Shown in pieces: positions 52,311-62,417 of a stretch of 64,000 nucleotides of DNA (position 1 is the first letter of the stretch; every line of letters starts with the position of its first letter). The stretch comes from Cloacibacterium sp047601505. GTDB lineage: Bacteria > Bacteroidota > Bacteroidia > Flavobacteriales > Weeksellaceae. The DNA lies in assembly GCF_047601505.1 (NCBI RefSeq), contig NZ_JASGJD010000001.1, positions 372,001-436,000 on the forward strand, written 5' to 3'. Under the pieces are notes generated by a model that ran no database searches, had not been told where the DNA came from, and worked only from the letters and a program-made list of their open reading frames with translations. The position numbers and the translations under genes were made by a program.

Positions 52311-52560
52311 TTGTAATTTTTTTTAAGATTATACCTGTAAAGTTGGAACATCAAAACCTTGAAAACAATAGTAACAAATGGACTTAGGTTAAATAAAAAC
52401 AATCTGGATCAAGCAGAAATTGATAAAGATTAGAAAAGAATAAATTGGAATAGTCTGAAAAATTAAATCCGATTTGTTAAGAAATGAAAAACAAGTTCCG
52501 CAGTTTTTTCCCCTTTTTGAAAAAAAAGCAAGAGAGTCTTTGGAAATAAAACTTGAAAAG

Positions 52561-52574
52561 TTTGTATATACAAA
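52561..52574 (+). promoter_or_regulatory. 14-bp perfect palindrome, possible operator
   Basis: TTTGTATATACAAA is a perfect palindrome lying 140 bases before the 32-bp array and 250 bases upstream of the HTH_17 gene. It could be the binding site of a small dimeric regulator. The flanking stretch 52320-52714 holds no credible ORF. Confidence 0.35.
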
Positions 52575-52714
52575 GACACATCTTGCCGTTACTTTGTGAT
52601 AATTAAATAGAAATATTTGAGAGCTCTGAAATAATTTCGTAAAACATTGATTATGAATAAATTTTGTAATTTATTGCTTTGAAAACAAAAAATATGAAAA
52701 GGGCATTTTTTTAA

Positions 52715-52906
52715 CCTGCAACTTTTTTGCTCATGTTTTTGGCTTTCCTGTGTCATTTTTACGCAGGTTTTCAAACAGCTTGTAACTATTTTGCGCAGGT
52801 TAATGGTTTACCTGTATCTTTTTTACACAGGTTTGGAATTAGGCTGTATCATTTTTACGTAGGTAAAATATTTACCTGTAACTTTTTTACGCAGGAAGCT
52901 TATGGC
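52715..52906 (+). repeat. Six-unit array of a 21-bp dyad at exactly 32-bp spacing
   Basis: Units begin at 52715, 52747, 52779, 52811, 52843 and 52875. The consensus is CCTGTAWCwTTTTTACGCAG plus G, an imperfect dyad with CCTG and CAGG ends and a T-rich centre, followed by 11 variable bases. The first unit is the most diverged. A 32-bp period is three turns of the helix, so all sites face the same side. The period is not a multiple of three and the frames across it are not protein-like. It looks like an iteron or multimeric operator. Confidence 0.8.
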
Positions 52907-53047
52907 TTGCAAGCTGTAAAAATTTATTTTTTTCCATATTTTAAAAAATATTTTTGTTTAAGAGTTTTGTTAATTCCCTGCTTGTATTCGCCGTTAGAGG
53001 AAGTCCGGATGTAATTTTGAATAATATCTGAAATTCAAAAAAAGCAA

Positions 53048-54348
53048 ATGCCTAAAACCTACACCTCCTACCACACCAACGTAAAGCTATGCTATTCTCT
53101 TGGAATAGAACAGCAGATTTTTCCTTCAGCATTTTTGGAAAGCATACCAAAACGAGTAAACAATATTGGAAAACATTGTCTGTAGAACATTTTAAAGGTT
53201 CTGAATATGAATCTTTAAGTGCTTGTAGTTTGGAAGAACTTAAATTGATTGCCGATCATAGAACTAAAGAATTACGGAAAATTTACATTTCTTTTCTGAA
53301 GTTGTATTTTATGTTACTCGGTCTGATGGGCGAGCATAAATGGAAACAACTCATTAAAACTCATTACAGAAAGTTAGTTCCTTTTATTGAGGATATTGTA
53401 GCGGTAACGGGACAACAGAATTTTGTTTTGAAGCTTCTGAAAATAAAAGCTTCCCAATACAGAGAATGGCAGAAAATGAAAAAATATGAGTGCAAAGAAT
53501 CTTTAATTTGGTTGTGCTACAAAAGAGTGAGCCGACAAATCAGTATGCAGGAGATTATAATAATGAAACAACTTTTAAAAGACAAAAACTATCTGCATTG
53601 GAGTAGTGGTTCTGTTTGGGGAAAGGCAGTTAAAGACGGAAAAATATCTATGTCTATGCAGTCTTGGTACAGATATGCAAAATTGTTGGGTTTAAATGCT
53701 AAAAGAAAAAAGTTTTATAAAAAACGTAAAAAAATATCGGTAAGAGCAACTAAACCTAATGAAATTTGGCATATGGATGTTACCCGATTTAAAACTTCGG
53801 ATGGGGCTTGGGTGTATATTTACACTTTAATGGATAACTTTTCCCGAAAAATATTGGCTTGGAACGTGAGTAAAGAGCTATCGGGAAAAACAAGAATGCA
53901 AAGTCTGAAAAGAGCAATTACAGAACAGTTTATTGAAAAAGAAAATCTTGATTTAAATAAAAGCGTGGATTTAATTGTAGATGGTGGTTCTGAAAACAAC
54001 AACATTAATATCCACGAGTTTATACAAAATTGCAAAGTTGGCATACACAAGAAAATTGCCTTGAAAGACGTGGTATTTTCTAATAGTTTGATAGAGGGAA
54101 ACAACCGAATTTTAAAACAATCTTATCTGAATGGGAAAACCTTGAATTTTGAGGAATTGGAAGTTTGTTTGTGGTCTTCTATAAACGAATACAACCAAGA
54201 AAAACCACATTATATCCACCAAATTTATACGCCTGATGAAATCTTTACTAAGCCGGAACTAAAAAATACCAAAGTCTTTTTTGAAAATCTAAACAAAGAA
54301 CGTATTGCCAACCACAAAACTTATTCTTGTGGGAAAGTATGCCCATAA
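53048..54348 (+). pseudogene. DDE (rve) transposase with one-base frameshift
   Basis: From ATG 53048 the product reads MPKTYTSYHTNVKLCYSLGI... to ESIPK, then the frame stops soon after. The continuation TSKQYWKTLSVEHFKGSEY lies in the frame of the 419-codon ORF that starts at 53089. The junction is the A-run at 53149-53152, where one A seems to be missing. The rest has an rve domain: Asp in IWHMDVTRFK, Asp in LIVDGGSENNN and Glu in NSLIEGNNRIL. It belongs with IS3-like or related integrase-core transposases of Bacteroidota. I could not define its terminal repeats. Confidence 0.75.
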
Positions 54349-54471
54349 TGCAAGGTTTTGGGAAGAATTAATGCCAAAAACTATAATTTTATGGGAATTA
54401 TTTTGCTAAATCTTACTATTGTTTTTTTTCTAAGCAAAAAATAAGATAATATTTCTATATTTGGATAACAA

Positions 54472-54505
54472 AAACCAGGGGTACGAAAATTCGTACCCCT
54501 GGTTT
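54472..54505 (+). repeat. Perfect 15-bp inverted repeat
   Basis: AAACCAGGGGTACGA (54472-54486) and TCGTACCCCTGGTTT (54491-54505) pair around AAAT. There is no T-run on the plus strand and only a short one on the minus strand. It lies 120 bases after the transposase gene and could be a terminator, an IS end or a recombination site. Confidence 0.55.
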
Positions 54506-54656
54506 GAGAAATTTCTTATTACTGTAACACCCATTAATACTACATCTTATGAGATTTAGAAAACGTAGATTAAAATTTAGAGCCATTAGAAGGAGCGATT
54601 TTACACGCTAAAAGCGGGGAAGATAAAATTAAAAACATCTAATCTTTTATAACAAA

Positions 54657-54687
54657 AAAACGCTAACCTTTTTACAGTTAGCGTTTT
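54657..54687 (-). terminator. Rho-independent terminator of the Rhs locus
   Basis: AAAACGCTAAC and GTTAGCGTTTT pair perfectly; on the minus strand TTTTTTTG-type sequence follows. It lies about 60 bases after the small membrane-protein gene. Between them a 7-bp hairpin (CGAAGTC-GGGA-GACTTCG, 54705-54722) and GAGCGGG repeats form a GC-rich patch. Confidence 0.8.
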
Positions 54688-54746
54688 GCTTTATTTATCT
54701 CCTACGAAGTCGGGAGACTTCGCAGAGCGGGGTTTAGTAGAGCGGG

Positions 54747-54956
54747 TTATTTACTAATTTTATTTGATATCAATTTAATTATAATAGTTGCAATAAGCAC
54801 TATAAGAAAAGGGATATACATCATGGATAAATCTTTTATACTAATTCCTTTTGTTCCCGATATTTTTGAAAACAAAAATAAAAATAAAACTAACGATGAA
54901 AAACTAATGAGTACTATCCTTAACATTTTATAAATCACTAATAATAAATTTTTCAT
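54747..54956 (-). CDS. Small two-TM protein, candidate Rhs immunity protein
   Basis: The 69-residue product starts MKNLLLVIYKMLRIVLIS and has two hydrophobic segments (about 4-29 and 45-63) with Lys-rich ends. Its ATG (54956-54954) overlaps the TGA stop of the Rhs gene by ATGA, so the two are translated together. Small orphan genes directly after Rhs toxin tips often encode immunity proteins; a membrane location would fit a toxin that acts on membranes. The frame is open upstream to 55016, but that part lies within the Rhs gene. Confidence 0.65.
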   Translation of the reverse strand: MKNLLLVIYKMLRIVLISFSSLVLFLFLFSKISGTKGISIKDLSMMYIPFLIVLIATIIIKLISNKISK

Positions 54957-57900
54957 TTTTTGCTTTCTTTTTCTTGATTTAAATATTTTTGAATTTGTAC
55001 AAGAACCTGCGTCCATTGATTTTTATCCATACCACTACTATTTACATATAATCCCGAACTATTTATAGCACTCCAATTTTCAGTCATAAGATTGTATACG
55101 CTAACTGCACTTTTAGTAATATTCTGTGCTTCAGTTGTATCACCAAATCTATCGTTTTTAGCACTGTGATCATCCATAGTTACACCATTATGAGCATAAG
55201 CATCTTGTAGTGCATGGATACCTTGTCCAAAAGATTGTATTTCTTTACTATTCTTTTCTAATCCATCTAATTTTTTTCCTGATTTAGCAGATTCAAAAAT
55301 TTTTCCCCATCCAAAATGCATACCTCTTAATACAGCATCCGAAGCAGAAAAACCATTATCCTTTTCCCATTCGGATCGCATAGAGTGCCAAATATTATGA
55401 TTCGTTCCTTTCCCATAATAATCTGTTACTTGACTTTCTTTAGTATATGAATAATCTATATCATTCCTATAACGCATTTTATTATTATGAACAGCATTAT
55501 TCAAAAGAACATAAAATCCTGGATTGTCTGCATAAACAGAAGCGTAATGAGAAATCAAATCGGCTTGTTTTTTTCCAATTCCTGCTTTTGATAAAGCATT
55601 GTAAGTCATGTTATAATGAATCGTTACTGTCCATTCTCCCTTTATATCAATATTAACAACAGGATTATTTAATACATATTGATATTGTGAATAATTATAG
55701 TAAGCTTCGCTTTTCTTATCTTGAACTCCCCATCGTCCAATATCCGGCATATAAAATCTAGCACCATAGTCGTACATTCCCGTTTCTTGAAGTTCCTTGC
55801 CGTTGTACTTGTATTTGTAGGCAGGATTTCCTGCTAAATTATTATATCCTTCATGCTTTAATCCAAACGGATAGTAGTTATTTTCTTCAATGATCTCTGT
55901 GCTTGGGTCTATAATACCATTTTTATTGCTGTCTGCATAGCTCAATCTTACATTCCCTAAATGGTCTAAGTAGTTGTAAATATACAAATTTTTTGTAAAA
56001 TCATAATAACCTTCTACGGTAGGTACAAATTGTAATTCAGTCGCTCCTGTATTTACTGTTTCGTATTGGAAACCATCTAGATAATCTGTGGTTTTTGTAA
56101 CGATACTTCCAGAAAGATTAGGAAATTCGTGTGCTTTTTTTATTTTAACACCATCTGCTCTATAATTATTTACGGTATTAATATTTGTAGTGGTTCTTCC
56201 TATTACTCCCGTAAAAGTTATTTTATTTGGTAGATTTAGAAAATTATAGGATATGGTCTTTATTTCTTTATCCAGTAATGATGTCATATTTCCGTTGACA
56301 TCATACGTAATGGTATTTCCGGATGTATCAGGATAACCATCATAGTTGGAGGACCCATCAATTACTTGACTTAATTGGTTGCCTGTGTAGTAGTATTCTA
56401 AATCATCTATTTGGGTTCCTGCTACACCATCTGTAGTTCCATTTCTTTGTAAGGTTAGGATGTTGCCATTTAAATCGTAGTAAATACTCTCATCATAAGA
56501 ATGGGTTTCGGGTACACTTGCATCTGGTTTTTGATAGGTTGCAACATTTAATCTATTCAGATTGTCATAGATGTATCCATATCTTCTTAGGCTATTGTCT
56601 GTATTTGTTATCCAATCTATTTCAGATATGTTACCATTGTATTTGGCTGGTGCTACAGTAGCGTTAGCTGGGTCATTATATTTAACTTTATACCCAAACA
56701 AATCTGTACCTAAGTTTGAAGGATCATTGATTTGAGTCATCCAACCTCTTACGTTGTATCTGTAATCTACCGTTTGCAGTGATGTGGTAGCAGTTCCTCC
56801 AACTTTCTTATTCTTTAGTTGCCCTAATTCATTGTATTCATTAAAGGTAAGCAACTCATCATTGGCTGCATTGTTTATATTATGCCAATGTTTTACCAAT
56901 CTATTCTGATTATCATACTCAAATCTTTCTTTGATTACGATTTCGGTATCGGTATATAGACGTTTGTGATAGGTATAAGTTTCTGTAGGTACACCTGAAA
57001 AGTCTAACTTACTTTCCGTTTTGGTGTAGCCTCCTAAATAATTATAACTGTGCGTTCCGATGGCTCTTGCCTTTAAATCATAAAACGTATAGCTCTTTGT
57101 CCAGCTATCGGCGTCTATGTTCTTTATAAATTTCGCCAAAGGCAATGATAGGGTATTTAGCAATTCTGTAGTTTGGGAGGTTAAAATAGTTTCTCCCTGT
57201 ATATCGGTTGGGACAGTCACTAAATCTGAAGGATATTGATCATAATAATTTACACTCAATATGGTCATGCTTCCAGTTGGGAAAGCTGTCTTGGTATAGT
57301 AAACTGTTAGTCCATTCTGGGTAAATCCTGTACCGCTTCTTGTTTCATTATTACCAGGATTGGCAGCCATGGAGTTTAGTGATGTCTGCATAGTTTCTCT
57401 ACTAGCTGTATTGGAAAAGAATCCAGTATAAACTATTCTGCCAAACTTATCATATTTAGTAAAAAGCCAGCCTTTCTTTGCAAAGTTGTTAGTAGTGCCT
57501 CTCAGCATTGCATCCTGAGTAAGCACCAAACGGTCTTGCTTATCATATACCATATACTCCCAGCCTTTACCAGGAAGCTTCTTCTCTACCAAACGGTTTT
57601 TGCCATCATATTTATATTGATAACAAAGTTCATCCAAAGGAATGGAAGAAGAAACCGAAGCTAATGGAGGAATTACAAATGCCAACTGATTATATTCATT
57701 ATAAATATAGTAAGTGTCAGCATTTTCCGTAGAACTGAGCACTTTTCTTACCAGAATAGTTTGCCCTTGTACGTTTTTAAACTCTATAGATGTATTGCCA
57801 TCTTCATCTGTTACGGTATTTTTATACAGTTGGTTAGGTAAATAACTTCCATTTTGGACTATTGTTGAACTAGTTGCTCCACTAACCCATGAAGTTGTTG

Positions 57901-58402
57901 TTACATATTTCTTTACTGTATCACTTGCTGTATTCGCATCAAAACTAAAAAATATTGGTTTACTATTCCAATCATTGCCAACCTGTTTCTGCCCAATAAC
58001 TCTGTCTAAGGGAGAACTTTCTAGAATTTTTTCAGCATAAATTTTCTCTGCTCCATAGACATTGGTAGCATTAGATAGAGGATTTGAATAAATATTCCCA
58101 GTTTGGGATCCTGTCTGAGGAACTGAGAGGTAATCCTTAATCTGTCTTCCAAATTTGTCATATTCTATATGGGTAACAACATCTTTTTGGGCAGGAGAAG
58201 CTTTAATGTTAATTATCTGCTTGGGTCTGTTTAATCCATCAAAATATTGAACCGTTTCTAACGATTTCTGAGGATTATCATCTTGTTTTGACAAATGTGT
58301 TTTGGAGTAAATATAATTTTCAGAAGATGTAAGCTGTCCGTGTGAAAATCCTGTACCCAATAATAACACTATGATGCCGTTGAATATATGGTATAATTTC
58401 AT
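54953..58402 (-). CDS. Rhs/YD-repeat protein with variable C-terminal domain
   Basis: The 1149-residue protein has a signal peptide (MKLYHIFNGIIVLLLGTGFSHG), an N-terminal domain with TVQYFDGLNRPKQ typical of Bacteroidota Rhs proteins, many YD repeats and the Rhs core ending YGARFYMPDIGRWGVQDKKS (about 870-900). The 240-residue tip after VNIDIKGEW differs from the core. It has several His/Asp clusters, notably GIHALQDAYAHNG with DDHS near 1062-1081, reminiscent of zinc-dependent phospholipase C / S1-P1 nuclease folds. ATG 58402 is chosen because it begins the signal peptide. A toxin role is inferred. Confidence 0.85.
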   Translation of the reverse strand: MKLYHIFNGIIVLLLGTGFSHGQLTSSENYIYSKTHLSKQDDNPQKSLETVQYFDGLNRPKQIINIKASPAQKDVVTHIEYDKFGRQIKDYLSVPQTGSQTGNIYSNPLSNATNVYGAEKIYAEKILESSPLDRVIGQKQVGNDWNSKPIFFSFDANTASDTVKKYVTTTSWVSGATSSTIVQNGSYLPNQLYKNTVTDEDGNTSIEFKNVQGQTILVRKVLSSTENADTYYIYNEYNQLAFVIPPLASVSSSIPLDELCYQYKYDGKNRLVEKKLPGKGWEYMVYDKQDRLVLTQDAMLRGTTNNFAKKGWLFTKYDKFGRIVYTGFFSNTASRETMQTSLNSMAANPGNNETRSGTGFTQNGLTVYYTKTAFPTGSMTILSVNYYDQYPSDLVTVPTDIQGETILTSQTTELLNTLSLPLAKFIKNIDADSWTKSYTFYDLKARAIGTHSYNYLGGYTKTESKLDFSGVPTETYTYHKRLYTDTEIVIKERFEYDNQNRLVKHWHNINNAANDELLTFNEYNELGQLKNKKVGGTATTSLQTVDYRYNVRGWMTQINDPSNLGTDLFGYKVKYNDPANATVAPAKYNGNISEIDWITNTDNSLRRYGYIYDNLNRLNVATYQKPDASVPETHSYDESIYYDLNGNILTLQRNGTTDGVAGTQIDDLEYYYTGNQLSQVIDGSSNYDGYPDTSGNTITYDVNGNMTSLLDKEIKTISYNFLNLPNKITFTGVIGRTTTNINTVNNYRADGVKIKKAHEFPNLSGSIVTKTTDYLDGFQYETVNTGATELQFVPTVEGYYDFTKNLYIYNYLDHLGNVRLSYADSNKNGIIDPSTEIIEENNYYPFGLKHEGYNNLAGNPAYKYKYNGKELQETGMYDYGARFYMPDIGRWGVQDKKSEAYYNYSQYQYVLNNPVVNIDIKGEWTVTIHYNMTYNALSKAGIGKKQADLISHYASVYADNPGFYVLLNNAVHNNKMRYRNDIDYSYTKESQVTDYYGKGTNHNIWHSMRSEWEKDNGFSASDAVLRGMHFGWGKIFESAKSGKKLDGLEKNSKEIQSFGQGIHALQDAYAHNGVTMDDHSAKNDRFGDTTEAQNITKSAVSVYNLMTENWSAINSSGLYVNSSGMDKNQWTQVLVQIQKYLNQEKESKK

Positions 58403-58433
58403 AATAAAATATTCAGTAATAGTTAAACGGAAT

Positions 58434-61400
58434 TTATTTGTTGTATTCAATATTTAGTACAATAGGGTAAGATAATGTTCCACTATTTAATTGGGCTACA
58501 ATGGTTCCGACAGGAGTAATTATAAAAGTCCATGATCTGTTACTATTTTTCTCATTATACTTTATTATTTGGTTTTTAGAAGAAATACAGTCACTACCTA
58601 TCATACCTAACACTACTGTTTGATTCCAATATATAGTATTAGTTGCTGAAAGTTCAATATAAAGTGTAACATGATTATTATTATCCTTTCCAGCAGATGT
58701 TGTTAAAGAGGATGTAATAATAGAGGGTGATAAAGTAAATGGGCAGGAACTTAAACAATGTCCTTTATCATTTGCAATATTTTGTCCATTAGAATTGAGA
58801 TCATTTTGAGCTAATTGATTCGCATCTGAAACGCTTGTAAATGAAATGTATTTTCCGGGCTGAATAGTATAAACATATGAGCCTCCAATATTTCCTGTTG
58901 TGCAATCATTTTTAAAAAAAACACGAGATTGTTCTTCATTAAAATAAATTGTATTAGGAACGATTTTATCAGAGTAATTATAAGCATACTCTTTAACTAG
59001 ATTTTGATTTGTATCTAGTACTCCTTTCAGTCTGCCGGAAAAATCATATTTGTAAAATGTTTTGATCCCGTTAGGATCAGTAATATTTTTAAGCCCTATT
59101 TGCGGATCGTAAACATATGTAGTAATTAAGTAATTTGGAAGGCTAATTCTAAAAGAATCAAGAACACTTTCAAAGGCGTCTTCTGAACTGGTATCAATAT
59201 CATTGTTAGAAGCAGTAACAATGTCATTGATAAGATTCTGAGGAATATCAGCATAAGTAGCTCCTTCTATTTTTGCAATTGGCATTGAGTTATTGTACCC
59301 CCAGATAATTGTTACAGGACTTCCCTGATTAAAGCTATATTGTAAAACATTTCCATCAGTATCATACTTATCAAATGTAAGTTTTCTATTTTCATTAACA
59401 CTAGAATTTATCCCCCAATCATAAATTTCTTTTGGAAGTAAATTGTTTCCTGTTGTTTCATCATTTATATACTTAGTTTCTTTATTGAATATTTTTATAT
59501 TGTCTACATATTTTTCTTGCTGAACAGGAAAGTCAATTTGATTGAGTGTAATAAGACTTTCCATCTCAGATGATCGAGAACTATTTTTTAAATCTTCAGG
59601 AAAATATGTTTTATTTTCAATAACCTTTCCATCATTGCTCTCTATTTTTTCATTTATTAACTGATGTTTAGAATTATATTCATATTTGATTTGATTTTCA
59701 ATTGTACCTGTCAGAACATTACTGTTATTATAAAAGTATTCTTTTACCGTTTTTTCTTTTAAAAATGTTTTTGCTACCTGGATTGGAATAAAATTCATAA
59801 AAGTATCTAAAAAGCCTCTTTCAGAATTTGTAGGCTGATCATAAGGGATAACTATTTTAGGTTTATTATCTGGAATAAAATCCCAATAAACTTTTAAATC
59901 ATTTACCTTAAAATCATTTTTTTCATTTTTAAGATCAATGTATGAATCAGTTCCTATTGCCTTTTGCCAAATTTTTTCTTTTAACAAACCATTTTTTAGT
60001 TTATCCGTAGGAGTTATTCCTGTAATCGCTGAAGTATAAAAAATTCCGGGATAATCATTGTAATATCTGTTAATTTCCCTTCCTGCTTCATTTGCTAAAT
60101 CATTAGATACAACAACTTCATCATATCCTACATAGCTGCCTAATGCATTATTACTTAATCCAATAATAGGATTAGAATAGATAGTTCTATATTCTGCGAT
60201 TGGAAGTACTTCTACAACACCAAAATTTTTGCAATTTAAATATGATTCATCAGTTCTTGAAGCAGAGAATTGTGAAGCTCTACTCCCATCATTAAATAAA
60301 TAAGTGAAAATAGGCTTATTCATTAATTTGCCACCATTATATGTGTAATTCTTTTCTTTCGATATTTTATTATTAGTATCATAATCCTTGATGCTCTTAA
60401 TCCTTAAACCTGCTCCTTTACTACTATTCGAACTTGTTGAGCTATAATATTTATAAATTACACTCAAAAAAGCCCAAGGTCCACCTAGTATTCCTGTTCT
60501 ATTATCTGGATAATTTGCAGTAATTCTATACTCTCCTTTTGAAAGAAATAGCTGCTTTTGAATAGCGCAAGACGTGTTATTTTGCATTTGACTATTAAAT
60601 CTGTCATACGCATCATCTGCTAATACCCAAACTCCATTACTGTTTTTCTTTTCAATAATTGCATATAACCTGTTATCATAGTTTATATTAGCTTCACCCT
60701 GATGAATATAGCTTGGACAAGTGTCATTTATGTCTGTACATTTTTTCCCCGGAGAAGAACAACTGATTTGAGCATTAATTGTTACATATCCGTCCACAGC
60801 CATTTCAAATGTTTTTTGGGATTTACCTGCTGCCAAATCCTGAACTGATATTTCTTTATCAGTAATTGCTGTTGTTGTACCATAATTCGTAAATTCATTC
60901 ATCTCGTATTCTATCAAGGAAATGCCTTTTGTCGGCTGACTAATGGACTTTAACATTCCCCATTTCATGTAATCTTCATTTGATTTTCTATCATGAGAAC
61001 CTGTTACAGGAACGGGATTTCCAAAAAAATACTGAGGAATGGAGTAATCATAATATCCAAGCTTATTCACATCTGGAATTAGCGAAAGATTATTGACACC
61101 ATTGAAATATCCCCACATATCTCGTGCTCGCGAAGTTTTATAGGGCAAAGAATTTGTGGTATAGTTAAAAGTATAATTTTCGACACTTTGCAATTCAGAA
61201 TCCTTAAAAATTATTGATTTTAATTTTAGCCTTTTTGAACGTGTATCCAATGTGGTATTGTCATTTATAAAACTACAGCCAAATCTTGGCTGGGTAATAA
61301 AATCTCCAAAAGAGGAATCCCCTTGAAAGTAATCAAAAGATAAATCTATTGTCTTTATAGGTTTTGAAAGGTTGGTAACGCTATAAATTTCAATTTTATT

Positions 61401-62417
61401 TATTTTTTTTCCGTTCAAAATATCTTCTCTTGCTGAATTATAAAATTTAATTTTTATATGGTCTGTGTTTATCTCTTTTAATATCTTCTCCTTTATATCA
61501 CTTGTTATTGCGTTGACACGGTGTGGTGCACTTGTAAGTTGATTAAACGTTGTATACCATTCTGATATTTGTGGTAGCGTTTTTATAAAATTGGTTTCAT
61601 AAACAAAGTTTATTTTTTGACCTGTTTTAGTGATTATTTTAGTTAAATAGTAAGCATTCTGTGTTTCAGTGATAGAATTACTTATTGGCTGACAGGGCAT
61701 GGAAGATGTATTTCTTACAGTTGAAGTATTCCCTATGTCCTGAAATAAGTAAACTGTTCCATCACTGGAGGTTACTTTAAAACCATTTTCTGTACTTTCA
61801 AACTTAATATTACTTTTATTTGTAGAAATGAAATTACCTTCTGTATCTTTTATGATTTTACCAGTATATCCTGCAAAATTATAAATGTAATAAGTGTGTT
61901 TATATCCATTAAATTTTAGTGTTTGATTATCCGCAATAGTAATAGGAGTACCACTTAAATCAGGATAACTACAGCCTGATTCAAATCTGTTTTCTATCTG
62001 ATTAGTTTCATAATAGGATTCGTCATCGGGACTCACGTTAGGATTTGTACCATGGGGTATAATTTTGACAGAGGCATTTTGATGATCTAGATCGTGAAAT
62101 TCATTGATTACTCCACCTGCTAAAAGTGACCATCCCAAACCAATAGAAGATGATTCTTCATCAACTTTCAATCCATTGCTATAATAGCTAATACTTATTG
62201 GTAGATTTAAATCACCCTCTTTCAAATTCCATAAGTTAATTGAAAAATTTGCTGTTCCATTATAATCTGTTACAGGGATATCAGAATATTTCAATAGTGC
62301 AGAAACATCAGGACTCGAAGGAGTAATCTTTGGAGGTTTGAATTCCGAAACGGTAGAGCTTTGAGCATTAAATAATAAAGGAAAAGCATATAATAAAAGG
62401 AATATCTTTCTCATCAT
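58434..62417 (-). CDS. Large secreted Rhs-companion protein
   Basis: The 1327-residue product has a signal peptide (IFLLLYAFPLLFNAQ) and an N-terminal SALLKYSDIPVTDYNGTANF with GLGWSLLAGGVI, a pattern of the first gene of two-gene Rhs loci in Bacteroidota. Near the C-terminus IIWGYNNSMPIAKIEGATY and YKYDFSGRLKGVLD are YD-like; the last 200 residues form a beta-rich domain. It probably assembles a shell or delivery structure with the Rhs protein encoded 31 bases downstream. Its start overlaps the stop of the preceding gene, so they are coupled. Confidence 0.75.
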   Translation of the reverse strand: MMRKIFLLLYAFPLLFNAQSSTVSEFKPPKITPSSPDVSALLKYSDIPVTDYNGTANFSINLWNLKEGDLNLPISISYYSNGLKVDEESSSIGLGWSLLAGGVINEFHDLDHQNASVKIIPHGTNPNVSPDDESYYETNQIENRFESGCSYPDLSGTPITIADNQTLKFNGYKHTYYIYNFAGYTGKIIKDTEGNFISTNKSNIKFESTENGFKVTSSDGTVYLFQDIGNTSTVRNTSSMPCQPISNSITETQNAYYLTKIITKTGQKINFVYETNFIKTLPQISEWYTTFNQLTSAPHRVNAITSDIKEKILKEINTDHIKIKFYNSAREDILNGKKINKIEIYSVTNLSKPIKTIDLSFDYFQGDSSFGDFITQPRFGCSFINDNTTLDTRSKRLKLKSIIFKDSELQSVENYTFNYTTNSLPYKTSRARDMWGYFNGVNNLSLIPDVNKLGYYDYSIPQYFFGNPVPVTGSHDRKSNEDYMKWGMLKSISQPTKGISLIEYEMNEFTNYGTTTAITDKEISVQDLAAGKSQKTFEMAVDGYVTINAQISCSSPGKKCTDINDTCPSYIHQGEANINYDNRLYAIIEKKNSNGVWVLADDAYDRFNSQMQNNTSCAIQKQLFLSKGEYRITANYPDNRTGILGGPWAFLSVIYKYYSSTSSNSSKGAGLRIKSIKDYDTNNKISKEKNYTYNGGKLMNKPIFTYLFNDGSRASQFSASRTDESYLNCKNFGVVEVLPIAEYRTIYSNPIIGLSNNALGSYVGYDEVVVSNDLANEAGREINRYYNDYPGIFYTSAITGITPTDKLKNGLLKEKIWQKAIGTDSYIDLKNEKNDFKVNDLKVYWDFIPDNKPKIVIPYDQPTNSERGFLDTFMNFIPIQVAKTFLKEKTVKEYFYNNSNVLTGTIENQIKYEYNSKHQLINEKIESNDGKVIENKTYFPEDLKNSSRSSEMESLITLNQIDFPVQQEKYVDNIKIFNKETKYINDETTGNNLLPKEIYDWGINSSVNENRKLTFDKYDTDGNVLQYSFNQGSPVTIIWGYNNSMPIAKIEGATYADIPQNLINDIVTASNNDIDTSSEDAFESVLDSFRISLPNYLITTYVYDPQIGLKNITDPNGIKTFYKYDFSGRLKGVLDTNQNLVKEYAYNYSDKIVPNTIYFNEEQSRVFFKNDCTTGNIGGSYVYTIQPGKYISFTSVSDANQLAQNDLNSNGQNIANDKGHCLSSCPFTLSPSIITSSLTTSAGKDNNNHVTLYIELSATNTIYWNQTVVLGMIGSDCISSKNQIIKYNEKNSNRSWTFIITPVGTIVAQLNSGTLSYPIVLNIEYNK

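Noticed and set aside
52715..52906. CRISPR array
   Set aside because: The repeats are imperfect and the spacers are only 11 bases, well below CRISPR spacer length; no cas gene is nearby.
52727..53014. 95-codon plus-strand frame over the 32-bp array
   Set aside because: The frame is a by-product of the repeats; a 32-bp period is not a multiple of three, the composition is Phe/Tyr/Cys-rich without a fold pattern, and the start has no support.
54549..54611. 20-residue Arg-rich ORF (MRFRKRRLKFRAIRRSDFTR)
   Set aside because: It is strongly basic and has ATG and TAA, but there is no promoter match or recognisable homology, and AGA codons are frequent by chance in AT-rich DNA. Left out as a gene.
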